DNA of 14,818 nucleotides from an uncultured Oscillospiraceae bacterium (lineage in GTDB: Bacteria > Bacillota > Clostridia > Oscillospirales > Acutalibacteraceae). Each line of letters opens with the position of its first letter. Position 1 is the first letter of the stretch. Positions 5,285 to 11,260 of the stretch are shown one piece after another. Under the pieces are notes generated by a model. It was not told where the DNA came from. It worked only from the letters and a program-made list of their open reading frames with translations, and ran no database searches. The DNA is taken from the NCBI GenBank assembly GCA_902478605.1, contig CABSLQ010000066.1, positions 1 to 14,818 on the forward strand. Direction: 5' to 3'. The translations under genes and the position numbers were made by a program.

Positions 5285-6849
5285 TGCTGAAGCCGAAACA
5301 AATCGACGCCTTGCCGCAGGCGCTCGTGGAGCTGTATTCTCAGGTGGAGATGGACATTCTGGCGGATATGGCCCGGCGCATTTCCGCCATGAATTTTTTC
5401 ATCCCGGCGGCACAATGGCAGTACCGCAAGCTGGCCGAGATGGGAAACTGCCACGGATGGATTATGCAGGCGCTTTCGGCGCAGACGGGCAAAAGCCGCC
5501 GGGAGATTGAGCGGATGATGGAGGAGGCGGGCGTCAAGGCGTACCGCCAGGACGCGGCCATTTATAAGCGGGCCGGGCTATCGCCGCCGGAGCTGGCCGC
5601 TTCTCCCGCCCTGCAGGCGGTGATAAACGACGGAATCCGGAACACGGAGGGCCTGTTTGAGAACCTCACCGGTACCACGGCGGACACGGCAACCAAGCAG
5701 TTCGAGCGGGCGCTTGACCGCGCGTGGCTGCAGGTGCAGTCCGGCGGGTTTTCGCAGGAAGAAGCGGTCCGCATGGCGGTCAAGGACTTGTCGGCGGCGG
5801 GGGTGGAATCCATTGTATACCCGTCGGGGCACGTGGATCACATGGACGTGGCGGTCCGGCGGGCGGCGGTCACGGGGGCAAACCAGGCGGCGCTGCGGCT
5901 GCAGGATTCACTTGCAGAGGAAATGGACAGCGATCTGGTGGAGGTAACGGCCCACGCAGGCGCCCGTACAGGGAAAGGCGTCGCCAACCACGCCGGGTGG
6001 CAGGGCAAGGTGTACAGCCGCAGCGGCAACAGCCAAAAATACCCGTCGCTTGTGGAAGCAACCGGCTACGGGACGGGCGCCGGGCTGGGTGGATGGAATT
6101 GCCGGCACAGCCACTTTCCTTTCTTCGAGGGGCTGTCCGACCCGGCCTATACGGCGGCCGAGCTGGAGGAGATGAACGCCCAAAAGGTCACCTATAACGG
6201 CGAAAAGCTGACCGAATACGAGGCATCGCAGAAGCAGCGGGCCATCGAGCGGCATATCCGCCGGTGGAAGCGGGAATATAAGGCGATGGAAGCGGCCGGT
6301 CTGGACACCGCCGAGGCGGCCGGGAAATTGGCCGGGTGGCAGAAAACGCAGCGGGATTTTCTCGAGCAGACCGGATTGAAGCGGCAGGCCGAGCGGGAAC
6401 GGGTGGAAGGCTTTGGCCGCGCAGAGGCATCAAAAGCATTTGCAAAATCCAGAAAAATCGGGTATAATGCAGGCAGGAAACAAGGTGATAGGATGACGCA
6501 GGAGCAGCTGTTTGCCAAAATAGACGCGACGGAAGCATACACTCCGGAATACCGGGAAAGAATGAAAACGGCATATACGTATTTTCGGGAAGCCGGCTAT
6601 TCGTTCCGCGAACATGCACTGAATCGGTTCCTGGGTCAAAAAAGCGGAAAAGGAAAATTTTATTTTTCCAGGGAAAAACTGCTGTCCATACTCAAAAGCG
6701 AACACAATTATCAGCAGACGGACGGGAAGCTGGTGCGCTTCTATGACGGCATCGCGGTGGTTTCCGCTCCAGACACCGGCGAAGTCATAGGCATTGTTGT
6801 GAGAGCAAAACCCAAAAGCGATTGGAGGGACTATCATGTTGAAAAATAA
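5284..6849 (+). CDS. Phage minor capsid protein 2 with fused C-terminal RNase-toxin-like domain
   Basis: 521 residues; ATG overlaps the portal stop. Residues 1 to about 395 are a minor head protein of the phage minor capsid protein 2 family: LKPKQIDALPQALVELYSQV start, VDHMDVAVRRAAVTGANQ at about 184-201, the family motif GWNCRHSHFPF at 270-280, and a helical LKRQAERERVEGFGRAEASK end. Residues 404-521 are extra: HALNRFLGQ (H444, R448), then FSREKLLSIL, DGKLVRFYDGIAVVSAPD and GEVIGIVVRAKPKSDW. This helix-then-beta-sheet pattern resembles BECR-fold nucleases (barnase/EndoU/colicin E5-D/RelE, PBECR) found at the ends of phage head proteins (MuF-type polymorphic toxins). The toxin assignment and catalytic residues are inference. 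A promoter and start site lie at the domain border, and a probable immunity gene overlaps the end. Confidence 0.85.
   Translation: MLKPKQIDALPQALVELYSQVEMDILADMARRISAMNFFIPAAQWQYRKLAEMGNCHGWIMQALSAQTGKSRREIERMMEEAGVKAYRQDAAIYKRAGLSPPELAASPALQAVINDGIRNTEGLFENLTGTTADTATKQFERALDRAWLQVQSGGFSQEEAVRMAVKDLSAAGVESIVYPSGHVDHMDVAVRRAAVTGANQAALRLQDSLAEEMDSDLVEVTAHAGARTGKGVANHAGWQGKVYSRSGNSQKYPSLVEATGYGTGAGLGGWNCRHSHFPFFEGLSDPAYTAAELEEMNAQKVTYNGEKLTEYEASQKQRAIERHIRRWKREYKAMEAAGLDTAEAAGKLAGWQKTQRDFLEQTGLKRQAERERVEGFGRAEASKAFAKSRKIGYNAGRKQGDRMTQEQLFAKIDATEAYTPEYRERMKTAYTYFREAGYSFREHALNRFLGQKSGKGKFYFSREKLLSILKSEHNYQQTDGKLVRFYDGIAVVSAPDTGEVIGIVVRAKPKSDWRDYHVEK
6440..6468 (+). promoter_or_regulatory. Candidate internal promoter for free toxin and immunity gene
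   Basis: TTGCAA (6440-6445), a 17-base spacer and a perfect TATAAT (6463-6468) lie inside the minor capsid gene, preceded by an A/T-rich stretch. About 14 bases after the -10 comes AAGGTG (6482-6487), then ATG 6493 at the toxin domain border. The spacing is ideal for the primary sigma factor, and the surrounding gene is otherwise GC-rich, so a chance match is less likely. The -35 matches consensus at four of six positions. Confidence 0.55.
6493..6849 (+). CDS. Possible internally initiated free toxin (C-terminal domain alone)
   Basis: 118 residues, in frame with and nested in the minor capsid gene. ATG 6493 has AAGGTG five bases upstream and lies 25 bases after a TATAAT box. The product would be exactly the extra domain: a helical lead (MTQEQLFAKIDATEAYTPEY onward), HALNRF with H41 and R45, then a beta-rich part with R82 (LVRFYDG) and a KPKSDW ending with W111. 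BECR-type nucleases cut RNA using His, Arg, Thr or Tyr residues on such a fold; which residues act here is not known. If the start is used, the lysogen would make a toxin without the capsid part, from its own transcript together with the overlapping next gene. The domain is clear; its separate expression is inference. Confidence 0.45.
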   Translation: MTQEQLFAKIDATEAYTPEYRERMKTAYTYFREAGYSFREHALNRFLGQKSGKGKFYFSREKLLSILKSEHNYQQTDGKLVRFYDGIAVVSAPDTGEVIGIVVRAKPKSDWRDYHVEK

Positions 6850-7123
6850 ACTGCTGCTGCTGATCGCCAATTTTCTGCACGGGGCCGCCGACGCGGGCGA
6901 ATTCTCCTATGCTTTTCCGGAAGCTCTCGCGCAGGCAGAAGAGGCCCTTGAAAAAGAGGACGCACACTTTGCCAGGATAATGGATGAAATGCCGGAGATC
7001 TGTGCGGCTTATGACCCGTACGGATCGGGCGATCCGGATACGCTGGATGAAGCGGCGTTCCGGGAGCGGGTGCGGGATATTTATGTGCGGGCGATTATAC
7101 CGCCGCAAAAAAAGGTGTCTTAA
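6836..7123 (+). CDS. Putative immunity/antitoxin protein for the toxin domain
   Basis: 95 residues; ATG preceded by GGAGG at seven bases, and overlapping the end of the toxin-domain gene by 14 bases, which implies coupled translation. The sequence is helical and acidic: LLLLIANFLHGAADAGEFSY, FPEALAQAEEALEKEDAHF, ARIMDEMPEICAAYDPYGSG, DPDTLDEAAFRERVRDIYVR. The pattern 'L-x-x-x-I-x-x-FL-x-G-x-x-x-A-x-E-F...Y-x-P...F-R-x-x-V' resembles small helical immunity proteins of the colicin-D-immunity type, which block tRNase/RNase toxins. It has no signal peptide or membrane segment, so it would act in the cytoplasm. It sits where cognate immunity genes of polymorphic toxins sit and is followed by a strong terminator. 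Capsid genes of this type need no such neighbour. The pairing is inference; a small hypothetical structural protein is the alternative. Confidence 0.6.
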   Translation: MLKNKLLLLIANFLHGAADAGEFSYAFPEALAQAEEALEKEDAHFARIMDEMPEICAAYDPYGSGDPDTLDEAAFRERVRDIYVRAIIPPQKKVS

Positions 7124-7144
7124 CACCGGCATATCTTTGGCAAC

Positions 7145-7175
7145 AAGGACGACGCTTCGGCGCCGTCCTTTTGTT
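7145..7175 (+). terminator. Rho-independent terminator after the immunity gene
   Basis: AAGGACG (7145-7151) pairs perfectly with CGTCCTT (7164-7170). Inside it, CGC-TTCG-GCG forms a second stem closed by a UUCG tetraloop, with one A/C mismatch between the stems. TTTTGTT follows. This is a textbook intrinsic terminator and ends the toxin/immunity cassette 22 bases after the stop codon. Confidence 0.85.
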
Positions 7176-7279
7176 ATACCCATTTGCCCCTCCCCCGGCC
7201 GGGCCTTAAATGCCGGGGACGCTCCGGCGCGGAGTGGCCGCGCGTTTACAAATCAAATCGAGAGCGGGAAAGGACCATC
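7176..7279 (+). other. GC-rich non-coding leader before the scaffold gene
   Basis: A non-coding stretch between the terminator and the scaffold gene. CCCCGGC (7193-7199) can pair with GCCGGGG (7212-7218), and GCCGG (7212-7216) can alternatively pair with CCGGC (7224-7228), so two exclusive hairpins are possible. I see no convincing promoter here. The scaffold ribosome site AAAGGA lies at 7269-7274. Confidence 0.4.
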
Positions 7280-7837
7280 ATGTACGACTATCTGCAAGAC
7301 CTGTTCGCGGGCGGCGCGCTGACCTTCGAGGAGTTTTCCGGCAAGCTGGAAAAGGCCGACGGTATCAAGCTGGTCAACCTCAAGGACGGCGGCTATGTCG
7401 GGCGGGACAAGTTCGACGCACTGGCTGCTGAGCGGGACGGCCTGAAGGGACAGCTTGCCCAGGCAAGCGAAAAACTGGAGGGCTATGACCCCGAGTGGAA
7501 AGCCAAGGCCGGCCAGCTGCAAAAGGACGCGGAAGAAAAGGTGCGGGCCGTCCGGTTCGACTACGCGCTCAAGGCGGCACTGCGGGACGCGGGTGCCAAA
7601 AACCCGGCGGTTGTCGCCGGTGCGCTCAAGCTCGATGCCCTGCAGGAAAACGACGGGCACATCGTGGGCCTCAAGGAGCAGCTGGACGCCCTGCGGGAAA
7701 GCGACGCGTATCTGTTCGAAAGCGCGGCACCCGCGCCGGAAATCGTGCGCCCCGGTACGCCGCCGCCGCGCAAAACCAGCGAGCAGGAACAAATGGACGC
7801 CTTTTATGCCAACAACCCATTCTATCAAAAAAAGTAA
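7280..7837 (+). CDS. Scaffold protein (phage minor structural protein Gp20 family)
   Basis: 185 residues from ATG 7280, which has AAAGGA five bases upstream; the frame is open further upstream, but those bases are non-coding hairpin sequence. The protein starts YDYLQDLFAGGALTFEEFSG, then KLVNLKDGGYVGRDKFDALA, followed by a long charged coiled-coil-like stretch (about residues 48-100) and RFDYALKAALRDAGAKNPAV. It ends in a Pro-rich, low-complexity segment and MDAFYANNPFYQKK. This order is characteristic of the Gp20-type scaffolds of SPP1/A118-like phages, which guide assembly of the capsid shell and are then lost. Lying immediately before the major capsid gene supports the call. Confidence 0.88.
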   Translation: MYDYLQDLFAGGALTFEEFSGKLEKADGIKLVNLKDGGYVGRDKFDALAAERDGLKGQLAQASEKLEGYDPEWKAKAGQLQKDAEEKVRAVRFDYALKAALRDAGAKNPAVVAGALKLDALQENDGHIVGLKEQLDALRESDAYLFESAAPAPEIVRPGTPPPRKTSEQEQMDAFYANNPFYQKK

Positions 7838-7849
7838 AGGAGAATCTTT

Positions 7850-8713
7850 ATGGCCATCCAATACAATTCCCTCAACGTGGATGAACGGTATTCCTCCATT
7901 CTGGAGCCGAATCTGTATTACAACCCGGTGCTGGTGCCCGGCGTGACCTGCACCGACAAGTACGAAATCGGGCCGGCGGGCCAGATTTATGTCCACAAGC
8001 TGACCACGAGCGCGGTGACCCCGGGCACGCCCGGGCGGGACTTCACCGACGAGGCGGCGGCCGACACCCTCATCCCCATCCAGCTCAACAACAACTTCCA
8101 GAAATCCCGGAAAATCTACGGCGTGCAGGCGGCGGCCGTCCAGTTTGCGGCGGGCAACGAATATCTCGCCATGGGAATCCAGGAGTGCCGGGAAGGCTGG
8201 CTGCAGAGCGGCATTGCCTGTCTGGTGCAGGAGGGTAAGGCTGCCACGGCAACGGCCGCCATCACAGAGGACAACGTAAAATCCGACCTCATCGACACCC
8301 GCACCGAAATCGTCAAGGCCAAGGGCCGGGCGAACGTGGTGATGTGCACCCCGGAATTTTACGGGCTTGTGCTCAAGGCGGCAGGCAGCGAGTTCACCCC
8401 CACCATGAACGACCGCATTGCCTCCACCGGCAACGTGGGCCAGTGGCTCGGCTTCACCTTTGTGGAGGCCAACGGGGCCACGGGCAGCCTCAAGTATTAC
8501 GACCATTCCGGCACGCTGAAAACGGTGGCCATGACCGGTGTGCAGTATGTCATGTACTATCACGAGGCGCTGTCGGTGGTGTCCAACTTCGAACTGGCGC
8601 GCATCGTCGATTCGGAGCGGTTCGCCGGCTCGCTGGCCCAGGTGGAAATGAACGCCGGTTACCGGGTGACCAATGCGGATCTGGCCCGGGTGCGCAAAGT
8701 GGCAGGCGGCTAA
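7850..8713 (+). CDS. Major capsid protein (HK97 fold expected)
   Basis: 287 residues; ATG with AAAGGAGA six bases upstream, twelve bases after the scaffold stop. It starts MAIQYNSLNVDERYSSILEP and has a loop-like segment with TTSAVTPGTPGRDFTDEAAA, the central IPIQLNNNFQKSRKIYGVQA, then GRANVVMCTPEFYGLVLKAA and a C-terminal MYYHEALSVVSNFELARIVD. Size, position after the Gp20-type scaffold and alternation of helix and strand fit the HK97-type shell proteins of Clostridia siphophages. It forms the icosahedral head. No protease gene or cleavable N-terminal delta domain is evident, so the separate scaffold probably does that work. The codon choice is strongly GC-rich, as expected for a core gene of this phage. 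Confidence 0.87.
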   Translation: MAIQYNSLNVDERYSSILEPNLYYNPVLVPGVTCTDKYEIGPAGQIYVHKLTTSAVTPGTPGRDFTDEAAADTLIPIQLNNNFQKSRKIYGVQAAAVQFAAGNEYLAMGIQECREGWLQSGIACLVQEGKAATATAAITEDNVKSDLIDTRTEIVKAKGRANVVMCTPEFYGLVLKAAGSEFTPTMNDRIASTGNVGQWLGFTFVEANGATGSLKYYDHSGTLKTVAMTGVQYVMYYHEALSVVSNFELARIVDSERFAGSLAQVEMNAGYRVTNADLARVRKVAGG

Positions 8714-8727
8714 AGGAGGAAAAGACC

Positions 8728-9081
8728 ATGCTGACGGTGGATTACAGTTTTTATGAAGAGGACTACCACGGGGACCGTATCCGGCCGGAGGCATGGTTCG
8801 CCCTGAGCCGGGACGCGTCCGCCTGGCTGGACGCCGTTACCTTCGGACGTGTGCAGGACGACCTGGACGAGCAAACGCTGCATGCCTGCCGGATGGCGGT
8901 ATGCGCCGCGGCGGAGGTGTTTTCCCAGGAACAGGAGGGCGGCACGCTCACCGGGGAAACGGTTGGCAAATGGTCCCGCTCCTACGCGGCCGACACCCGT
9001 TCCCGCGGGCGTAAGCTGTACGATGCGGCGTCCGCCTGGCTGGCGAACACCGGGCTGCTGTATCGCGGGGTGACGCCATGA
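8728..9081 (+). CDS. Head-tail connector protein
   Basis: 117 residues from ATG 8728, preceded by AAAGGAGGAAAAG; longer upstream reading overlaps the capsid gene out of frame and is rejected. The sequence LTVDYSFYEEDYHGDRIRPE, then AWFALSRDASAWLDAVTFGR and a helical LHACRMAVCAAAEVF stretch, ending YDAASAWLANTGLLYRGV, matches the all-helical gp6/gp15-type adaptor proteins that follow the capsid gene in siphophages. These form a ring under the portal that prevents DNA leakage and receives the tail. The stop overlaps the next start (ATGA). The exact family could not be checked. Confidence 0.72.
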   Translation: MLTVDYSFYEEDYHGDRIRPEAWFALSRDASAWLDAVTFGRVQDDLDEQTLHACRMAVCAAAEVFSQEQEGGTLTGETVGKWSRSYAADTRSRGRKLYDAASAWLANTGLLYRGVTP

Positions 9082-9410
9082 GGCTGCCGCATACGGTGAC
9101 GGTGTGGAACCGCTCCGACGAGGAAACCTATACCCGCACGACGATTGACGGCGTGCTGTGGGAGGACAACCGCGGGGTTCAGCTGCGCAAAACCGGCGTG
9201 TCGGCGGACAACGGCGTGTTTGTGCTGATCCCCTTTTCCGCATGCCCCGATGGATTTACGATACGGCCGCAGGATTTCATGCTGCCCGGGGCGTCCGGCC
9301 TGTCCCCCTCTTCCGCCAAGGACTTGCTGGCGGCCGGGGCGGTGATGGTGGCGGCAGCCGACCGGTTGGACGCCGGCGGGCTCCCTCACTGGGAGGTGAC
9401 GGGCAAATGA
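9078..9410 (+). CDS. Putative minor capsid protein / head closure (Minor_capsid_1-like)
   Basis: 110 residues; ATGA overlap with the gene before. The opening RLPHTVTVWNRSDEETYTRT, followed by VLWEDNRG, the beta-strand run VFVLIPFSACPDGFTIRPQD and a closing LPHWEVTGK fit the pattern of the Minor_capsid_1 family (a beta-barrel head-closure protein, position equivalent to SPP1 gp16). It would plug the connector after packaging. Its end carries GGAGGTGA, the ribosome site of the next gene, with another ATGA overlap. Confidence 0.7.
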   Translation: MRLPHTVTVWNRSDEETYTRTTIDGVLWEDNRGVQLRKTGVSADNGVFVLIPFSACPDGFTIRPQDFMLPGASGLSPSSAKDLLAAGAVMVAAADRLDAGGLPHWEVTGK

Positions 9411-9820
9411 AGGTGGATTACACGCTGGACAGCGCAGGCGCCATGCTGCGCCGCCGCGGGCTGAACCCGGACGGGCGGGTGCAGCGGCAGTTTACCGTCG
9501 AATGCGCCCGGCAGATGGACCCCTATGTGCCCATGCGGCAGGGCACGCTGAAAAACACCCGGTTTATCGGGCCGGATTATGTCGAGTACCGCATGCCCTA
9601 TGCCCATTACCAATACGTCGGAAAGCTGATGGTAGGCGTGGAAAGCGGCAGCCCGTGGGCGCGCAGCGGCGAACCGAAGCGGTATGTGACGCCGCCGGTC
9701 AGTCTGCAGTACCACGGCGCGCCAAAACGCGGCGCCCTCTGGGACAAGCGCATGTGGGCGGATAAAGGGCGGCAGATCACGGCCAAAATGGCCAGGATGG
9801 CAGGAGGAAAGGCCACATGA
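9407..9820 (+). CDS. Putative minor capsid / tail-completion protein (Minor_capsid_2-like)
   Basis: 137 residues from ATG 9407, with GGAGGTGA seven bases upstream. The core YVPMRQGTLKNTRFIGPDYV, then MPYAHYQYVGKLMVG, and an ending of LWDKRMWADKGRQITAKMAR resemble Minor_capsid_2-type proteins and HK97 gp10-like tail-completion proteins ('P(Y/H)A-x-xQ(Y/E)-G' and a C-terminal 'W...RM...G'). Such proteins join the head connector to the tail. The gene sits between the head-closure and terminator-type genes, as expected. The stop overlaps the next start (ATGA). Confidence 0.75.
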   Translation: MKVDYTLDSAGAMLRRRGLNPDGRVQRQFTVECARQMDPYVPMRQGTLKNTRFIGPDYVEYRMPYAHYQYVGKLMVGVESGSPWARSGEPKRYVTPPVSLQYHGAPKRGALWDKRMWADKGRQITAKMARMAGGKAT

Positions 9821-10224
9821 GCATATTGCGCGCGATTCAGACGTTTTTGTCCGGGTATCCCGGCATGCGGCCGGTGCGGATCCTGACCGACGGCGTTGCG
9901 CAGGACGCGGAGAGCTATGCGGTGGCGCCGTCCGGCAATATCCGGATTCAAGAGGACATCGTGGGCAACCGCACCTATGAAAACGATTATATCTTTCTGG
10001 CGCGCGAATGCACGGCAGATGAAGCGGATCGCGCCGGCAACTACGATTTCCTCGAGGGGCTGTACAACTGGCTGGAGGAAGGCGGCGTGCCGGTGCTGCC
10101 GGGCGACTATGAAGCGGAAAGCGTCGTGCCGTCCAACGTCATGCTGATGGAAATCGGTGACGACGGCACCGGCATCTACCAGGTACAAATCAAACTGACA
10201 TTTAGGAAAAGGAGACGAATGTAA
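9817..10224 (+). CDS. Putative minor capsid / tail-terminator-like protein (Minor_capsid_3-like)
   Basis: 135 residues; ATG with AGGAGG nine bases upstream and overlapping the gene before. It contains RILTDGVAQDAESYAVAPSG, then the family-like NDYIFLARECTADEADRAGN, a FLEGLYNWLEEGG helix and a C-terminal beta segment with a basic end (LTFRKRRRM). The region corresponds to the Minor_capsid_3 group, whose place, just before the tail tube gene, matches tail-terminator proteins that cap the tube at the head-proximal end. Proteins of this family are sometimes mislabelled in databases, so name-based hits need care. Its TAA shares an A with the next ATG (TAATG). Confidence 0.68.
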   Translation: MSILRAIQTFLSGYPGMRPVRILTDGVAQDAESYAVAPSGNIRIQEDIVGNRTYENDYIFLARECTADEADRAGNYDFLEGLYNWLEEGGVPVLPGDYEAESVVPSNVMLMEIGDDGTGIYQVQIKLTFRKRRRM

Positions 10225-10736
10225 TGCCTGAAGCAGCAAAGACCAAAGTGAAGCGCAGCAAACTGGCAACCTTTATCGATACGACCAAGGGCTCGGACAG
10301 CCCGACGTGGGCGCTCATCGGCGACGGTGTCACCGAGCAGACCATCACCTATAACCCGCAGACCTCGGAGGAAATCTATATCCATCAGGACGCGGGCACC
10401 ACCGACGTGGAAAGCTACCGTCCCAATATCCCGACGCCCATGACCGCCATCAAAGGCGATCCGGTGTTTGACTTTGTGGACGGCCTGCGCCGGTCCCGCG
10501 CCATCGGCACCGATGCGCGCACCAAAATCTGCATCGTGTATCTGTATGAAACCGAAACAACCGGCGCGTATCCGGCGGAATGCAACGACTGTTCCATTCA
10601 GATTGACGATTTCGGCGGCGCCGGCGGCGAAACCGCCACGCTGAATTTCACCATCAACCTGGTGGGCGATCCCGTGCAGGGCACCTTTAACCCCACAACC
10701 AAGGCTTTTACGGAGGCGGAAGCGGGAAACGCCTGA
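10224..10736 (+). CDS. Major tail tube protein
   Basis: 170 residues; AAGGAG nine bases before the ATG. The N-terminus is KTKVKRSKLATFIDTTKGSD, followed by WALIGDGVTEQTITYNPQTS, EEIYIHQDAGTTDVESYRPN and a beta-rich rest with DCSIQIDDFGGAGGETATLN. It ends FTINLVGDPVQGTFNPTTKA. This is the pattern of siphophage tail tube proteins, which stack as hexameric rings around the tape measure. Its location between completion genes and tail chaperones is canonical and indicates a long non-contractile tail, because no sheath gene is present. The stop codon lies inside the first of two strong hairpins. Confidence 0.85.
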   Translation: MPEAAKTKVKRSKLATFIDTTKGSDSPTWALIGDGVTEQTITYNPQTSEEIYIHQDAGTTDVESYRPNIPTPMTAIKGDPVFDFVDGLRRSRAIGTDARTKICIVYLYETETTGAYPAECNDCSIQIDDFGGAGGETATLNFTINLVGDPVQGTFNPTTKAFTEAEAGNA

Positions 10737-10767
10737 CGCCCGCCCCCGTCCGTGCGGTGCGGGCGTC
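10735..10767 (+). other. Perfect GC-rich hairpin at the end of the tail tube gene
   Basis: GACGCCCGC (10735-10743) pairs with GCGGGCGTC (10759-10767), nine perfect pairs including part of the TGA stop; the loop can fold further (CCG/CGG). No T-run follows, so it is more likely a transcript-stabilising or 3'-end-protecting hairpin than a terminator. Confidence 0.6.
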
Positions 10768-10791
10768 CAAACGAACAACAAAAAAAGAGGA

Positions 10792-10818
10792 AGCTCCCGC
10801 CCTTTGAGGGCGGGGGCT
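10792..10818 (+). terminator. Strong hairpin before the tail chaperone gene (attenuator-like)
   Basis: AGCTCCCGCCC (10792-10802) pairs with GGGCGGGGGCT (10808-10818) over 11 pairs with one G-U and a TTTGA loop. A short TTTT occurs five bases later, and an A-run precedes it, so it could also terminate in the reverse direction. It may lower expression of chaperones relative to the abundant tube protein. Confidence 0.5.
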
Positions 10819-10840
10819 CCCGGTTTTGGAGGATAGCAGG

Positions 10841-11260
10841 ATGAAGCTGCAATCGACAGAAAATGCGGTCCGGCTGACCATCAACGACGACCCCGATCGG
10901 GTCATTGCCTTCAACCCGAACGACGCGGGCTTTGCGGAGCGGTTTTTTGCCATGCTGGACAAGGTGGAGGCGGAAGAGGCGCGCGTCAACGCCGTCCTGG
11001 CGGAGTACGCGGGCGATGATACGGTGGACAGCTACGGCATTCCGCTGCCGCTGCGCAAGGCGGCGTCGCTGACGGCGGAGCTGTGCCGGTTCATGCGCGG
11101 GCAGATCGACGAGGTGTTTGGTGAAGGCACCAGCCAGACGGCCTTCGGCGACGTCAATGTGCCGGAGATGTTCAGCGAGTTTTTCCGCGGCGTGACGCCC
11201 TACATTCGGGAGGCGCGCAGCGCGGCGCTGTCCAAATATATCGGGGAAGCCAAAACATGA
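10841..11260 (+). CDS. Tail assembly chaperone (first of two)
   Basis: 139 residues from ATG 10841, with GGAGG eight bases upstream. The protein starts KLQSTENAVRLTINDDPDRV, continues with IAFNPNDAGFAERFFAMLDK, has a charged helix (VEAEEARVNAVLAEY), then LRKAASLTAELCRFMRGQID and EVFGEGTSQTAFGDV. This composition and the place between tube and tape measure are those of tail assembly chaperones, which coat the tape measure before tube polymerisation. In many phages the second chaperone is made by a programmed frameshift; here the next gene has its own ATG overlapping this stop (ATGA), with no good slippery site seen. The family name is uncertain. Confidence 0.72.
   Translation: MKLQSTENAVRLTINDDPDRVIAFNPNDAGFAERFFAMLDKVEAEEARVNAVLAEYAGDDTVDSYGIPLPLRKAASLTAELCRFMRGQIDEVFGEGTSQTAFGDVNVPEMFSEFFRGVTPYIREARSAALSKYIGEAKT

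Noticed and set aside
7253..8794. Long open frame on the minus strand across scaffold and capsid genes
   Set aside because: It mirrors GC-rich codon structure of the real + strand genes, is rich in Arg, His and Gly without domain logic, and covers three confidently identified genes and their intergenic regions.
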